Assembly: GCF_022539405.1 (NCBI RefSeq)
Contig: NZ_CP054394.1
Span: 1,180,501 to 1,244,500, forward strand
Direction of reading: 5' to 3'
DNA length: 64,000 nt
From: Natranaerofaba carboxydovora
GTDB lineage: Bacteria > Bacillota > Natranaerobiia > Natranaerobiales > Natranaerofabaceae
The notes beneath the pieces were generated by a model. It searched no databases. It was given only the letters and a program-made list of their open reading frames with translations, and was not told the origin of the DNA. Position numbers and translations under genes: made by a program. Positions 16,188 to 24,487 of this stretch are shown here, piece by piece (the first letter of the stretch is position 1; each line of letters opens with the position of its first letter).

Positions 16188-17978
16188 CTATTTTACCAAT
16201 ATTGCATCAAAAGGACAGACCTCATAACAGCTTCCGCATTTAGTGCATTTTTCTTGATCTAATGAATGAGGTTCTTTTTTGACGCCTGAGATAGCATCTA
16301 CAGGACAGGATTTAATACATTTTTGACAACCTCTACACTCCTCTTCAATGATAGAATAACTAATTAAGTCTTTACAAACCCCAGCGGGGCAATGTTTGTC
16401 ATATATATGGCTCAGATATTCATTTTTGAAATACTTTAAGGTTGTAATGACAGGATTGGGTGCTAGTCTACCCAAGTTACAGAGGGCACCTCTTTGCATG
16501 GTCTTTGATACTTCTTTAATTAAAACTAAATCCCCTTCCTTTCCTTCTCCCTGTGTGATTTTATTAAGGATTTCTACTAGCTGTCTGCCCCCTTCGCGAC
16601 AAGGGATGCATTTTCCACAGGATTCTTCCTGTGTAAAGTTTAAAAAGTACTTTGATACATCTACCATGCAGGTACTTTCATCCATAACTATCATCCCACC
16701 AGAGCCCATCATTGAACCTATCTCAGTAAGCTTTTCATAATCCAGTGGTATATCAATTTTGTTCTCAGGAATACATCCCCCCGAGGGACCCCCTGTTTGG
16801 ACGGCTTTTAATTTTTTGTCACCTTTTATTCCTCCGCCGATGTCAAACACCAAGCTCTGAAGGGATATCCCCATGGGAACTTCTACAAGCCCTGTATTAT
16901 TTACTTTTCCTGTTAGGGAAAAAACCATAGTTCCTGTACTATCTTTGGTTCCAATATTAGTGAACCATTTTGCTCCCTGATTTATTATGAAAGGAACGCT
17001 TGCCCACGTTTTGACATTATTTAAAACAGTTGGTTTTCCCCAAAGGCCCTGCTCGGTATTTCTAACGTATTTATCCCTTGGTTCGCCTAACTTGCCTTCG
17101 ATAGAGGCAACTAGTGCACTTGACTCACCACATACGAAAGCTCCTCCACCTCTAGTTATCTTTACGTCAAAGGAAAAACCGCTCCCAAGAATATTTTCGC
17201 CAATATAACCATATTCTCTAGCCTGCTTTAGGGCGTGGCTGAAATTATTTACAGCTAGTGGGTATTCGTGACGTACATAGATGTAGCCTTTAGAAGCTCC
17301 AACGGCGTATGCACCAATGATCATCCCTTCAAGTACCAGGTGAGGATTTCCTTCAATTAAGCTTCTATCCTGAAAACATCCTGGATCACCTTCATCTGCA
17401 TTGCAGATAATATATTTGTCCTGTTCTTCGGTCAAAAAAGCAGCTTCCCATTTTTTGCCCGTAGGAAATCCACCCCCGCCTCTACCTCTGAGCTTAGAAT
17501 CTTTTACTTCTTTAATGACGTCTTCCTGATTCATATTTTCAAAGACCTTTTTTAAAGCTTCATAACCGCCTGTTGCGATATAATCATTTATATCTCTGGG
17601 GTTAATATCACCGTTATAACCAAACAGAAGTCTTTGTTGACTTTGGTAAAAAGGAATATCTTCTTCTTTGACGATCTTTTTCCCTGTGGTAGGATCTTCG
17701 TATAATAGCTCCTCAATTATTTCATTTCTTTTTATGGATTTTTCGATTATTGTATCTGCATCTTCAGGTCTTACCTGACGGTAGAAAATATTATCAGGTT
17801 TGATAACCATTACAGGCCCCTGCTCACAAAAACCATGGCAGCCTGTGTTCTTGACAGTAATTTCTGTTTCTATATCTTTAATATTATTTAACTTTTTCTT
17901 TAGATTGCTAAAAAGAGTACCTGCTCCTGATGCATTACAACCAGTGCCACAACATATCGATATAACCTTTTTTTTCAA
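16188..17978 (-). CDS. NuoF/HydB/HndC-like NAD(P)H-binding flavoprotein subunit
   Basis: 596 residues with the full HydB layout. An N-terminal thioredoxin-like [2Fe-2S] domain (CCGTGCNASG, GCHGFCEQGP) is followed by the FMN/NADH domain with GRGGGGFPTGKKWE, NADEGDPGC and GGAFVCGESSAL, an SLBB region, the [4Fe-4S] site ESCGKCIPCREG...LCNLG, and two C-terminal ferredoxin clusters (CRGCQKCIKSCP, CTKCGSCYEVCP). It exchanges electrons with NAD(P)H. In bifurcating hydrogenases this subunit is the branching point; here it lies with CooS. Start TTG after GGAGGGAG. Confidence 0.93.
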   Translation of the reverse strand: MKKKVISICCGTGCNASGAGTLFSNLKKKLNNIKDIETEITVKNTGCHGFCEQGPVMVIKPDNIFYRQVRPEDADTIIEKSIKRNEIIEELLYEDPTTGKKIVKEEDIPFYQSQQRLLFGYNGDINPRDINDYIATGGYEALKKVFENMNQEDVIKEVKDSKLRGRGGGGFPTGKKWEAAFLTEEQDKYIICNADEGDPGCFQDRSLIEGNPHLVLEGMIIGAYAVGASKGYIYVRHEYPLAVNNFSHALKQAREYGYIGENILGSGFSFDVKITRGGGAFVCGESSALVASIEGKLGEPRDKYVRNTEQGLWGKPTVLNNVKTWASVPFIINQGAKWFTNIGTKDSTGTMVFSLTGKVNNTGLVEVPMGISLQSLVFDIGGGIKGDKKLKAVQTGGPSGGCIPENKIDIPLDYEKLTEIGSMMGSGGMIVMDESTCMVDVSKYFLNFTQEESCGKCIPCREGGRQLVEILNKITQGEGKEGDLVLIKEVSKTMQRGALCNLGRLAPNPVITTLKYFKNEYLSHIYDKHCPAGVCKDLISYSIIEEECRGCQKCIKSCPVDAISGVKKEPHSLDQEKCTKCGSCYEVCPFDAILVK

Positions 17979-18001
17979 TTATCTCCCTCCAAGTATAAAT
18001 C

Positions 18002-18493
18002 TTACTCAACTTGTTCTTCTAGCTCTTTAAGGATGGAGTCAACTTGGTTAACTGTAAGGTTTCCTCTGTATTTTCCATTAACGGTTATAAGAGGCCCTAA
18101 TGCACAGGCTCCAACACAGTTTACAGTTTCAAGGCTAAAATTTTGGTCTTTAGTCGTTTCGCCGGGTTTTATATGTAGATGATCAGATATTTTATCAAGC
18201 ATTTTTGGGGCTTTTCTTACATGACAAGCGGTTCCCATGCATACATGGATTTCGAATTTACCTTTTGGGGTTAATGAAAAACAACTATAAAAAGTGGCAA
18301 GGCTATAGAGCCTACTTAAAGGAATGTTTAGTTTTTCTGAACAGATCTTTAGAGCATCTTTTGGAAGATAGCGAAATTTATCTTGAATTTCCTGAAGGAG
18401 AGCAATATAATCGGGTTCTTCTCCCATATATTTGCTGGTTATTTTATTAACCTCTTCTACTTTAATACTAACATTTTTTGTATTAATACTCAT
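18002..18493 (-). CDS. NuoE-like [2Fe-2S] subunit
   Basis: 163 residues. Thioredoxin-like [2Fe-2S] domain with C-x4-C (HVCMGTACHVR) and C-x3-C (VNCVGACALGP). It pairs with the NuoF-like protein encoded 23 bp downstream. The ATG at 18493 lacks a clear ribosome binding site, so translation may be coupled to the gene upstream, which ends 24 bp earlier. Confidence 0.93.
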   Translation of the reverse strand: MSINTKNVSIKVEEVNKITSKYMGEEPDYIALLQEIQDKFRYLPKDALKICSEKLNIPLSRLYSLATFYSCFSLTPKGKFEIHVCMGTACHVRKAPKMLDKISDHLHIKPGETTKDQNFSLETVNCVGACALGPLITVNGKYRGNLTVNQVDSILKELEEQVE

Positions 18494-18517
18494 AACTTTT
18501 ATTGGTAGAGTTCGACA

Positions 18518-19030
18518 CTAAGCCTTATGCGAATCGGTAACAAACTCTACCATGAATTCCCTCCTTTTCTTTTTGACAAAATCTTCTGAAGGAATAAATT
18601 CTAATGCATTCGTGGGGCAGCTTTTTACACAGGTTGGAGGATTATTATCTTCTAAGTTTGTACATAAATCACACTTGATGATTTTTTCTTCATTGTTTTG
18701 GTAAGTTATAACACCGAAGGGGCAGGCAATAATGCAGTATTTGCAGCCAATGCATTTGTCGTTATCAATTAATACTGGATCAGCTTTGGATGGTTTTGTG
18801 AAGGCATTTGTAGGACATACATTTTTACAAGGAGGGTCTTCGCAGTGACGGCACTGCATTGGGAAGTTAGTTTCACCGGCTCTTTCTACAAAAATTCTTT
18901 TTCTTGGCAGAGTTTCTTCAAAAATTGCAGTATAAAGGTTCTTGCTTTTAGAGTGTGAAACGGCACACTCTAGTTCACAGGTTCTACAGGCAACACATTT
19001 TTGTGTGTTTACAACTATTAAATTATCCAA
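18518..19030 (-). CDS. CooF-like four-cluster ferredoxin subunit
   Basis: 170 residues with the start at TTG 19030. AGGAGGTG lies about 10 nt upstream, and this gives the typical DNLIVVNTQKCVACRTCELEC start; a longer frame to 19105 has no binding site. Four ferredoxin-like Cys groups (CVACRTCELEC, CRHCEDPPCKNVCP, CIGCKYCIIACP, CDLC...CVKSCP) match CooF/HycB proteins, which wire CODH to acceptors. It is the first gene of the CODH run. No terminator is seen between it and cooS. Confidence 0.88.
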   Translation of the reverse strand: MDNLIVVNTQKCVACRTCELECAVSHSKSKNLYTAIFEETLPRKRIFVERAGETNFPMQCRHCEDPPCKNVCPTNAFTKPSKADPVLIDNDKCIGCKYCIIACPFGVITYQNNEEKIIKCDLCTNLEDNNPPTCVKSCPTNALEFIPSEDFVKKKRREFMVEFVTDSHKA

Positions 19031-19167
19031 AATTAAATTACACCTCCTGATACCTAAGGCTATAGGGGATTTAACCTTAACATTGTATACACTTATTACA
19101 TTCACATTCTATCTATGACATTCTATTTACTGGGTTTATATTCCTGCTAAGTAAATATGATTAAAAA

Positions 19168-19195
19168 AGCTCCCTATAAATGTATATAAGGAGCT
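19168..19195 (-). terminator. Terminator of the HisD-family gene
   Basis: AGCTCC (19168-19173) pairs with GGAGCT (19190-19195), followed on the minus strand by a run of six T. It separates the dehydrogenase gene from the CODH operon. Confidence 0.75.
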
Positions 19196-19233
19196 CTAAT
19201 CGCTATGTCTTTAAATCCACCCACACCTAGATA

Positions 19234-20475
19234 TTACGTTTTATTATTAATTCTATACTCTGCAGATTTTTTATGGGCGTATAGTCCTTCCATCTCTGCA
19301 AGATGCATACATGCGTTAGCTAATTTTTTTGCTCCTCTTTCTGTAATCTTTTGATATGATAATACTTTTAAAAACTTGCCTACCCATAATCCATTGGTAA
19401 AACGTGCACCGGTTCCTGTGGGTAATATATGATTTGTACCTGACACGTAATCACCAAATGCTACCGGGGAGTTTGGGCCTATAAATAAAGAGCCGTAATT
19501 AGTTAGCTTCTCTATTAATTCATCATCGTTTTCTGTTATAACCTGTAAATGTTCTGGTGCAATCTTATTGGAGTATTCTGCGGCTTCGTCTAAATCATCA
19601 ACTAACTTTACTACACCATATTTTTCCCAACTTTCTTTAATTACTTCTTTGGTCTCCAATGATTCAAGTTCTTTTGCAAATTCATTTTTAACGTTATCTA
19701 TCAGTTCCTGGCTGGTTGTTACTAGTATTGCGACAGAATCTGGGTCATGTTCGCATTTTGCAAGAAGATCAATAGCTACTAAATTTGGGTCAGCCAGTTC
19801 ATCAGCTATTATTAGAACTTCACTTGGACCAGCAAGCATATCAATTCCTACATCGCCACTTACTTGTCTTTTAGCTTCTGTGACAAAGGTATTGCCAGGG
19901 CCAACTATCATGTCAACAGGAGGTATTGAACTGGTTCCATAAGCATAAGTAGCAATCGCTTGAGCTCCTCCCATCATGAATATTTCGTCTGCACCGGCTA
20001 TATCCATAGCTACGACTACTATAGGATGAATAGTACCATGAGTCTTACTAGGTGGAGCACAAGCTGCGATTCTTTTTACCCCTGCAGTTCTGGCAGGTAT
20101 AATTGACATTAAAGCAGATGAAGGAAGGGGGTATCTTCCTGCAGGAACATAGCAACCACATGACTCGATTGGTATTATTTTATGTCCAAGCTCTACTCCT
20201 TCAATGTTTTGACAATGAAGCGGCTTTAAGCATTCAAGCTGGTTTTTAGAAAAAAAACTTATTTGGCTGGCAGCAAATTTAATTTTATTAATAGTCTCAT
20301 CATCAACCTCTTCATAAGCTTTAGTTATATCTTCTTTTGATAATCGGAGATTTTCAGGTTTTAATTTTATACCATCATATTTTTCGATTAATTCTACTAA
20401 GCCATTGTCTTTTTTGGTTTTTACCTTCTCTATTATTTCTGCTACACTATTTTTAATCTCAACTTTTTTTGTCAT
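19234..20475 (-). CDS. Histidinol dehydrogenase family protein, substrate uncertain
   Basis: 413 residues, start ATG 20475 (GGAGG 10 nt upstream; the longer frame to 20496 begins inside the binding site). HisD blocks are clear: GPGNTFVTEAKRQV, DMLAGPSEVL, IAPEHLQ, FGDYVSGTNHILPT. The position of HisD zinc ligand Gln in QAEH reads KCEH here. The blocks CGCYVPAGRYPLPSSALMS and NGLWVGKFLKVLSYQ resemble the sulfopropanediol-dehydrogenase (HpsN)-like branch rather than biosynthetic HisD. It stands alone, away from his genes. It oxidises an alcohol to a carboxylate with NAD+; histidinol remains possible. Confidence 0.8.
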   Translation of the reverse strand: MTKKVEIKNSVAEIIEKVKTKKDNGLVELIEKYDGIKLKPENLRLSKEDITKAYEEVDDETINKIKFAASQISFFSKNQLECLKPLHCQNIEGVELGHKIIPIESCGCYVPAGRYPLPSSALMSIIPARTAGVKRIAACAPPSKTHGTIHPIVVVAMDIAGADEIFMMGGAQAIATYAYGTSSIPPVDMIVGPGNTFVTEAKRQVSGDVGIDMLAGPSEVLIIADELADPNLVAIDLLAKCEHDPDSVAILVTTSQELIDNVKNEFAKELESLETKEVIKESWEKYGVVKLVDDLDEAAEYSNKIAPEHLQVITENDDELIEKLTNYGSLFIGPNSPVAFGDYVSGTNHILPTGTGARFTNGLWVGKFLKVLSYQKITERGAKKLANACMHLAEMEGLYAHKKSAEYRINNKT

Positions 20476-20596
20476 TATGTAATATCCTCCAATCATTTTA
20501 AATTATATTTTGATATAAATCTATTTTAAATAGACAAAGCTATTGGTATAATTAAGTAAAATTTATAAATTAAATTAAGCAAGGAGGTCGTTGCGG

Positions 20597-20854
20597 ATGT
20601 CTTCAAACAGTACAGTACATTTTTATAGTGAAGAACCAAAGAGCACTAAAGATATTGGGGAATTTTTAAAAATGATAGGTGAGAAGCTTTCTAATGAAGG
20701 TTCTTTTAGCCTTCAGCAGGGCGAAACAGAACATAATATAGCGCCGTCAGGAGCAACCAAACTAGAGTTGAAATATAAGACAAAGCAAGATAAACATGAG
20801 TTTGAAATAGAAATTGAATGGAAGCCTGGTTCTGATGACGTAATTATTAAATAA
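20597..20854 (+). CDS. Amphi-Trp domain protein
   Basis: 85 residues, start ATG 20597 with AAGGAGG 9 nt upstream. It matches the small amphi-Trp family: FLKMIGEKLSNEGSFSL followed by a LELKYKTKQDKHEFEIEIEWK strand pair ending in the conserved Trp. The function of the family is unknown. Single-gene unit, convergent with the tandem paralogs and sharing a terminator. Confidence 0.75.
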   Translation: MSSNSTVHFYSEEPKSTKDIGEFLKMIGEKLSNEGSFSLQQGETEHNIAPSGATKLELKYKTKQDKHEFEIEIEWKPGSDDVIIK

Positions 20855-20904
20855 AGAATTGAATATTTTGATTAAAAGAAATAATAATCATTAAATACTA
20901 ATCA

Positions 20905-20937
20905 GGAGTTAGAAAGACAAATTATCTCTCTAACTCC
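20905..20937. terminator. Bidirectional terminator
   Basis: 13-bp arms (20905-20917, 20925-20937; GGAGTTAGAAAGA/TCTCTCTAACTCC, one mismatch) between convergent genes, followed on the plus strand by CTTTTATCTTT. Confidence 0.75.
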
Positions 20938-20952
20938 CTTTTATCTTTCTAT

Positions 20953-21177
20953 TTACAGTCCTTCTTCCATTTTCATTTCAACATCTTCCAATAATCTGGT
21001 TATTGTGCTTTCTAGCTCATTTAGAAGAGGTTTTGCTTCGCTGTTATCATCAATTACATTACGAAGCTTTCTGATGTCTAGTTGCCACCTACTCAAGAGT
21101 GCAGTTGATTCAAGACGGTGACCTGAATCAATCATTCCCTGTATAACTTCATCAATATTTTTCCTATCTTCTAGCAA
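20953..21177 (-). CDS. Small helical protein, paralog 1 of a tandem pair
   Basis: 74 residues, start TTG with GGGAGG 7 nt upstream. All helical and charged. It shares the core LLSRWQLDIRKLRNVI...NSEAKP.L.ELE..I.RL.EDVE with the gene directly upstream. No known family recognised. The pair arose by tandem duplication. Confidence 0.7.
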   Translation of the reverse strand: MLEDRKNIDEVIQGMIDSGHRLESTALLSRWQLDIRKLRNVIDDNSEAKPLLNELESTITRLLEDVEMKMEEGL

Positions 21178-21196
21178 TATTATGCCTCCCTTCTAC

Positions 21197-21583
21197 TTAA
21201 GTTTTTTGGTCTGTATTATCTGAAGTAGTACCAGTTGCATCATCTTTTTTGAAATTTAAAACTTCATTCTTATTGAAATTTAAGTCTTCACTTTCTGGTT
21301 TTAGATCAAACTTGTTATCACTCTTGTTATCATTGTCATCGCTTTTTAGTTGTATGTCATCAAATAACTCACTTTTTAACTCCACGTCTTCTGTTAATCT
21401 AGAAATAATTTTTTCTAGTTCACTTAAGTAAGGTTTAGCTTCACTATTACTTGCGATTACTTTGCGTACCTTTCTTATATCAAGCTGCCATTTGCTAAGT
21501 AGTGCTGTTAATTCAAGGTAACTTCCGCTATCTGTCATATTAGCTAGGATATCATCGATACTTTTTTCTTTTCCAACAGCCAT
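21197..21583 (-). CDS. Small helical protein, paralog 2 with acidic tail
   Basis: 128 residues. Residues 1-75 match the downstream paralog closely (LLSKWQLDIRKVRKVI, NSEAKPYLSELE, RLTEDVE). A disordered, Asp/Asn/Lys-rich tail of about 50 residues follows that the paralog lacks. GGAGGGCAAGC precedes the ATG. Function unknown; the conserved WQLDIRK motif is the most specific clue. Confidence 0.7.
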   Translation of the reverse strand: MAVGKEKSIDDILANMTDSGSYLELTALLSKWQLDIRKVRKVIASNSEAKPYLSELEKIISRLTEDVELKSELFDDIQLKSDDNDNKSDNKFDLKPESEDLNFNKNEVLNFKKDDATGTTSDNTDQKT

Positions 21584-21688
21584 ATGCTTGCCCTCCTTGT
21601 ACTATAAAATTTTTACTCTACTCTATTTTCTTTCAAAGAAAAGATAATTCCTTCAAATTCGACAAATTTATTAAAAAATACACAAAAA

Positions 21689-21714
21689 AGCCGCGTTTAT
21701 TCTAAAACACGGCT
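21689..21714 (-). terminator. Terminator of the first sodium symporter unit
   Basis: Arms AGCCGCGTTT (21689-21698) and AAACACGGCT (21705-21714) pair with one mismatch, and a T-run follows on the minus strand. Confidence 0.65.
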
Positions 21715-21764
21715 AAGGACATATCAGATAAATGTCAGCATAATAATATTGTGTTTTTAGAATA

Positions 21765-23369
21765 TTACCCCTTAAGGTCACGGCAATATTTTTGTATAGT
21801 TTCTTCTTTTGGTGGCTGGGTTAATAGCGAAACCACTATAAAGAATATTGCTGATGCAGGGACCAACCAGACTTGGTGTCCTGTTGGTAATAGAAAATCG
21901 TCCCAGATCCATTCACTTGCAAAGAACCAGTGGGCACTACCTAAAGCATAGTGGGCATAAAGCCATGAGAATAGTGAGAGTGGGAAGAATACTGCTATTG
22001 TAGAAATGGTAGCAGTTTTAGTTGCCTTATCCCACCACAGTCCAAGCACCAATGGGAAGCCGGTAGTACAAATGATGACTATAAAGGCCCAGCCAGATAG
22101 ATCAAGAACTAAAGCTATTGGATTTAATGCGAAGATGGCGCAGACGATCATTATTATAATAGTCCACAAGCGAAGTGATTTGACCGGGTTTTCTAAAGCC
22201 CATTTTTGCCCAAAGACTTTACCCATCCAGTCACGGCTAACAAGCACATTCATAACCATTACCCAGCCAGCAGCTGTTGCCATGGAGATAGCAAGGCCAC
22301 CTGCTGTTAAGATTCCAAGTACTATGGGGTTTCCTAAAGCTTCTGTTAAGGCAATATACGAATAATCGGTTTCAGCAGCACCTCCGATGGCAAAGGCCTC
22401 TTGAATCATAACAAGGACTTCTTCAGCATTCTCAGCTCCCTGATCCATCATGTAATGATAAGTTTCTAAAAGGTATCTAGCTGCTGTACCAGCGATAAGA
22501 AGACCCCAGTACATAGGAAATCCAACGATTACTGCCCATAGAACTGAACGGCGCGCATCTTTTATGTCTACGGAAGTAAAGAAACGTACTACTGAATACG
22601 GCATAGTTGTGAAGCCGTAATGCCATACAAAGAAAAATCCTATAGCTCCAGTCCAGTAACTCATAATTGGATGAGAGAATGCTTCGGGATCAACGTGAGG
22701 CATGAGCCAGAAATCAGGATTATTTGCATAAACAGCTTCACTAAGCCCCCCAAAGCCGCCAAAATATATAAGGATAGTAAAAGCAACGACTAGAGAAGCT
22801 ATTGTCATCAAAACTCCTTGAAAAGCTGTAGCAAAGGTAGTAGCAACCATACCGCCCATATAAACGTAGAAGATTGTTACTGCAGTTGCAATAAAAATAG
22901 CCCAAGGGTAAGGAATTCTTAAAATTGCCACCATAAAGAGTCCTACACCAACAAGAGAAAGGGTGATATAGGACCAACCGGAGAAGAGTGCAGGAAGCCC
23001 TGTTATTACCCTCATTAATTTTTCATTTTCGTACCTATCTACAAAGTAATCTGTGAAGGACACGGGCGCATATCTTCTTAAAGGTGCTGCTGTAAGCATA
23101 GAAGCAAGTGGTAGACCGGCAATGATCGAACTAAGAACCCACCAAAAAGGATAACCCATCATGAACACAAATGCTGGCATCCCTAGAAAAGTAGCCGGGC
23201 TAAAAAAAGCTGCTGCAAGAGCGGAACCGTTTACTGCTGGACCTATTTTTCTTCCGGCAATATAATAATCCATAGGGTCAGCTGAAGCTTTTCTCGTTGC
23301 AACTCCAATATAAATTAAAACAGCAAAGTATAAAATAGCTGCAATAACAACGGGAGCACTAACTTCCAT
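21765..23369 (-). CDS. Sodium:solute symporter family transporter
   Basis: 534 residues, start ATG 23369 (GAGGAGGTG 7 nt upstream; the longer frame overlaps the partner gene too far). About 13 membrane helices; SSS signatures include YIAGRKIGPAVNGSALAAAFFSPATFLG, MGGMVATTFATAFQGVLM and GNPIVLGILTAGGLAISMATAAGW. It uses a Na+ gradient for uptake of an organic solute that cannot be named. It overlaps the end of the small membrane gene by 11 bp, so the two are co-translated. Confidence 0.88.
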   Translation of the reverse strand: MEVSAPVVIAAILYFAVLIYIGVATRKASADPMDYYIAGRKIGPAVNGSALAAAFFSPATFLGMPAFVFMMGYPFWWVLSSIIAGLPLASMLTAAPLRRYAPVSFTDYFVDRYENEKLMRVITGLPALFSGWSYITLSLVGVGLFMVAILRIPYPWAIFIATAVTIFYVYMGGMVATTFATAFQGVLMTIASLVVAFTILIYFGGFGGLSEAVYANNPDFWLMPHVDPEAFSHPIMSYWTGAIGFFFVWHYGFTTMPYSVVRFFTSVDIKDARRSVLWAVIVGFPMYWGLLIAGTAARYLLETYHYMMDQGAENAEEVLVMIQEAFAIGGAAETDYSYIALTEALGNPIVLGILTAGGLAISMATAAGWVMVMNVLVSRDWMGKVFGQKWALENPVKSLRLWTIIIMIVCAIFALNPIALVLDLSGWAFIVIICTTGFPLVLGLWWDKATKTATISTIAVFFPLSLFSWLYAHYALGSAHWFFASEWIWDDFLLPTGHQVWLVPASAIFFIVVSLLTQPPKEETIQKYCRDLKG

Positions 23370-23628
23370 TAGAGGACACCTCCTCCTCTTCTTCTTCATT
23401 CTTCTGTTTTTCTCTTTCTTCTGCTTTTTCTGGTATATAGACCCACATTAATGCTAGAGCCATGTTAATAACACAAAGGGAAATAATCGACGTATAAATG
23501 AATTGAGGGGCAATTCCTACTCCGTCGTAAGGCGGGATTACAGTCATTTCAAGGATCATGATACCAATATTGTAGCCATACAGTAGAGCAATACCGACGA
23601 AAAAAATTGGATGCATTCCTTTAAACAT
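23359..23628 (-). CDS. Small two-helix membrane partner of the symporter
   Basis: 89 residues, start ATG 23628 with AAGGAGG upstream. Two membrane helices (about 5-27 and 40-62) and an acidic Glu-rich cytosolic tail (KNEEEEEEV). Small membrane proteins often precede SSS transporters (compare YhdT with PanF at 56 kb). Here the family is not one that I recognise. Confidence 0.7.
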   Translation of the reverse strand: MFKGMHPIFFVGIALLYGYNIGIMILEMTVIPPYDGVGIAPQFIYTSIISLCVINMALALMWVYIPEKAEEREKQKNEEEEEEVSSNGS

Positions 23629-23777
23629 AACAAACCTCCTTACTTTTGATTTACTAACTAATTCTAAATACAAATTTAACTTACCAAATTAATTTTTAGC
23701 TGTTCTCACCCCCTTACTTATAGAACCTCTTAAATTTAAAAACATTCTAACAAATTACCGTGCTTGTGCTTTATTAA

Positions 23778-24131
23778 TCAGCTATTATACAATCTTTTTT
23801 CGTAAGTAAGCTTAAAATGTATTTCTGACAGCAAAAACATACAAGCAAATGGAATTCCAATACCTACTATAAAACCAAGTAAAATGTCTTGAGACAGGTC
23901 TATTCCAGCTTTGTAAAGAAGTGCATTTATTCCTACTCCAAGTAGAAAATAAGGCGTGTATAATTTTCGTTTACAATAAGCTCTATACCATAAGTCTCGT
24001 TCTTCTTTGGAAGTAAACTCATAAATTCTTGTTTTTCTCTTATCTTTAATCTCAAGGGTGACGGTATTATCACTGTCTATGTTTTTTAAATCTTCTTCAG
24101 ACTTTAAGATAAATTCATCTTCTTTGCTCAT
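23778..24131 (-). CDS. Hypothetical two-helix membrane protein, probably N-terminally extended across a frameshift
   Basis: 117 residues in the continuous frame. A soluble acidic N-terminus has an immunoglobulin-like or PH-like beta pattern (TVTLEIKDKRKTRIYEFTSKEERDLWYRAY), followed by two helices (about 57-76, 81-101). The ATG at 24131 has no ribosome binding site. A strong GGAGG lies before ATG 24190, whose frame meets a run of seven A. One more A would join it to this frame and add about 20 Lys/Asp-rich residues without a stop. The true gene is likely 23778-24190. Family not recognised. Confidence 0.6.
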   Translation of the reverse strand: MSKEDEFILKSEEDLKNIDSDNTVTLEIKDKRKTRIYEFTSKEERDLWYRAYCKRKLYTPYFLLGVGINALLYKAGIDLSQDILLGFIVGIGIPFACMFLLSEIHFKLTYEKRLYNS

Positions 24132-24174
24132 TGTATTTTCATTAACTTGTGAATCTTTTTTATGTTCATCTTTC

Positions 24175-24181
24175 TTTTTTT
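24175..24181 (-). other. A7 slip or frameshift site near a gene start
   Basis: Seven T on the plus strand (A7 in the mRNA) directly after ATG CCT AAG (ATG at 24190). As written, translation from the good start stops at a TGA overlapping 24131 after 20 codons; A8 would restore a single frame. Confidence 0.6.
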
Positions 24182-24190
24182 CTTAGGCAT

Positions 24191-24487
24191 TTAGTAATGC
24201 CTCCTTCCTTAACTATTAAATTATAGAAGTTAGGTAGTTGATATCAGTTAGTTAATGTCAGAACAAGATTTATTTTTCATTATTTTTGGATAGTTGTGTC
24301 AAATTAAGGAGAGGACTGTCTACTTATTTGTATATTTATTAATATTGGTACAAAAAAATGAGTTATTTTTAAAAATAGTATAAATTTTTTATTTTAGAAC
24401 TATTTATGTTTTTAGTTTGCCTAGGTTTTTAGTAAAATTCTGCCTACATATCTTTTATGAATTGAAGATATGTAGGCAGATATTTGG
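24191..24487. other. Non-coding interval between the membrane protein and the CoA-transferase genes
   Basis: Very AT-rich. It contains the ribosome binding site and presumed promoter of the membrane protein gene and, at its right end, the terminator at 24440-24479. No gene is seen. Confidence 0.6.
24440..24479 (-). terminator. Terminator of the acyl-CoA operon
   Basis: Perfect 14-bp arms CTGCCTACATATCT (24440-24453) and its complement (24466-24479) around a 12-nt loop, just after the last gene of the operon. The tail on the minus strand is only mildly T-rich (GAATTTTAC). Confidence 0.7.

Noticed and set aside
22741-22977. Minus-strand frame inside the sodium symporter
   Set aside because: Out-of-frame shadow of a membrane protein; the symporter frame is intact and conserved.
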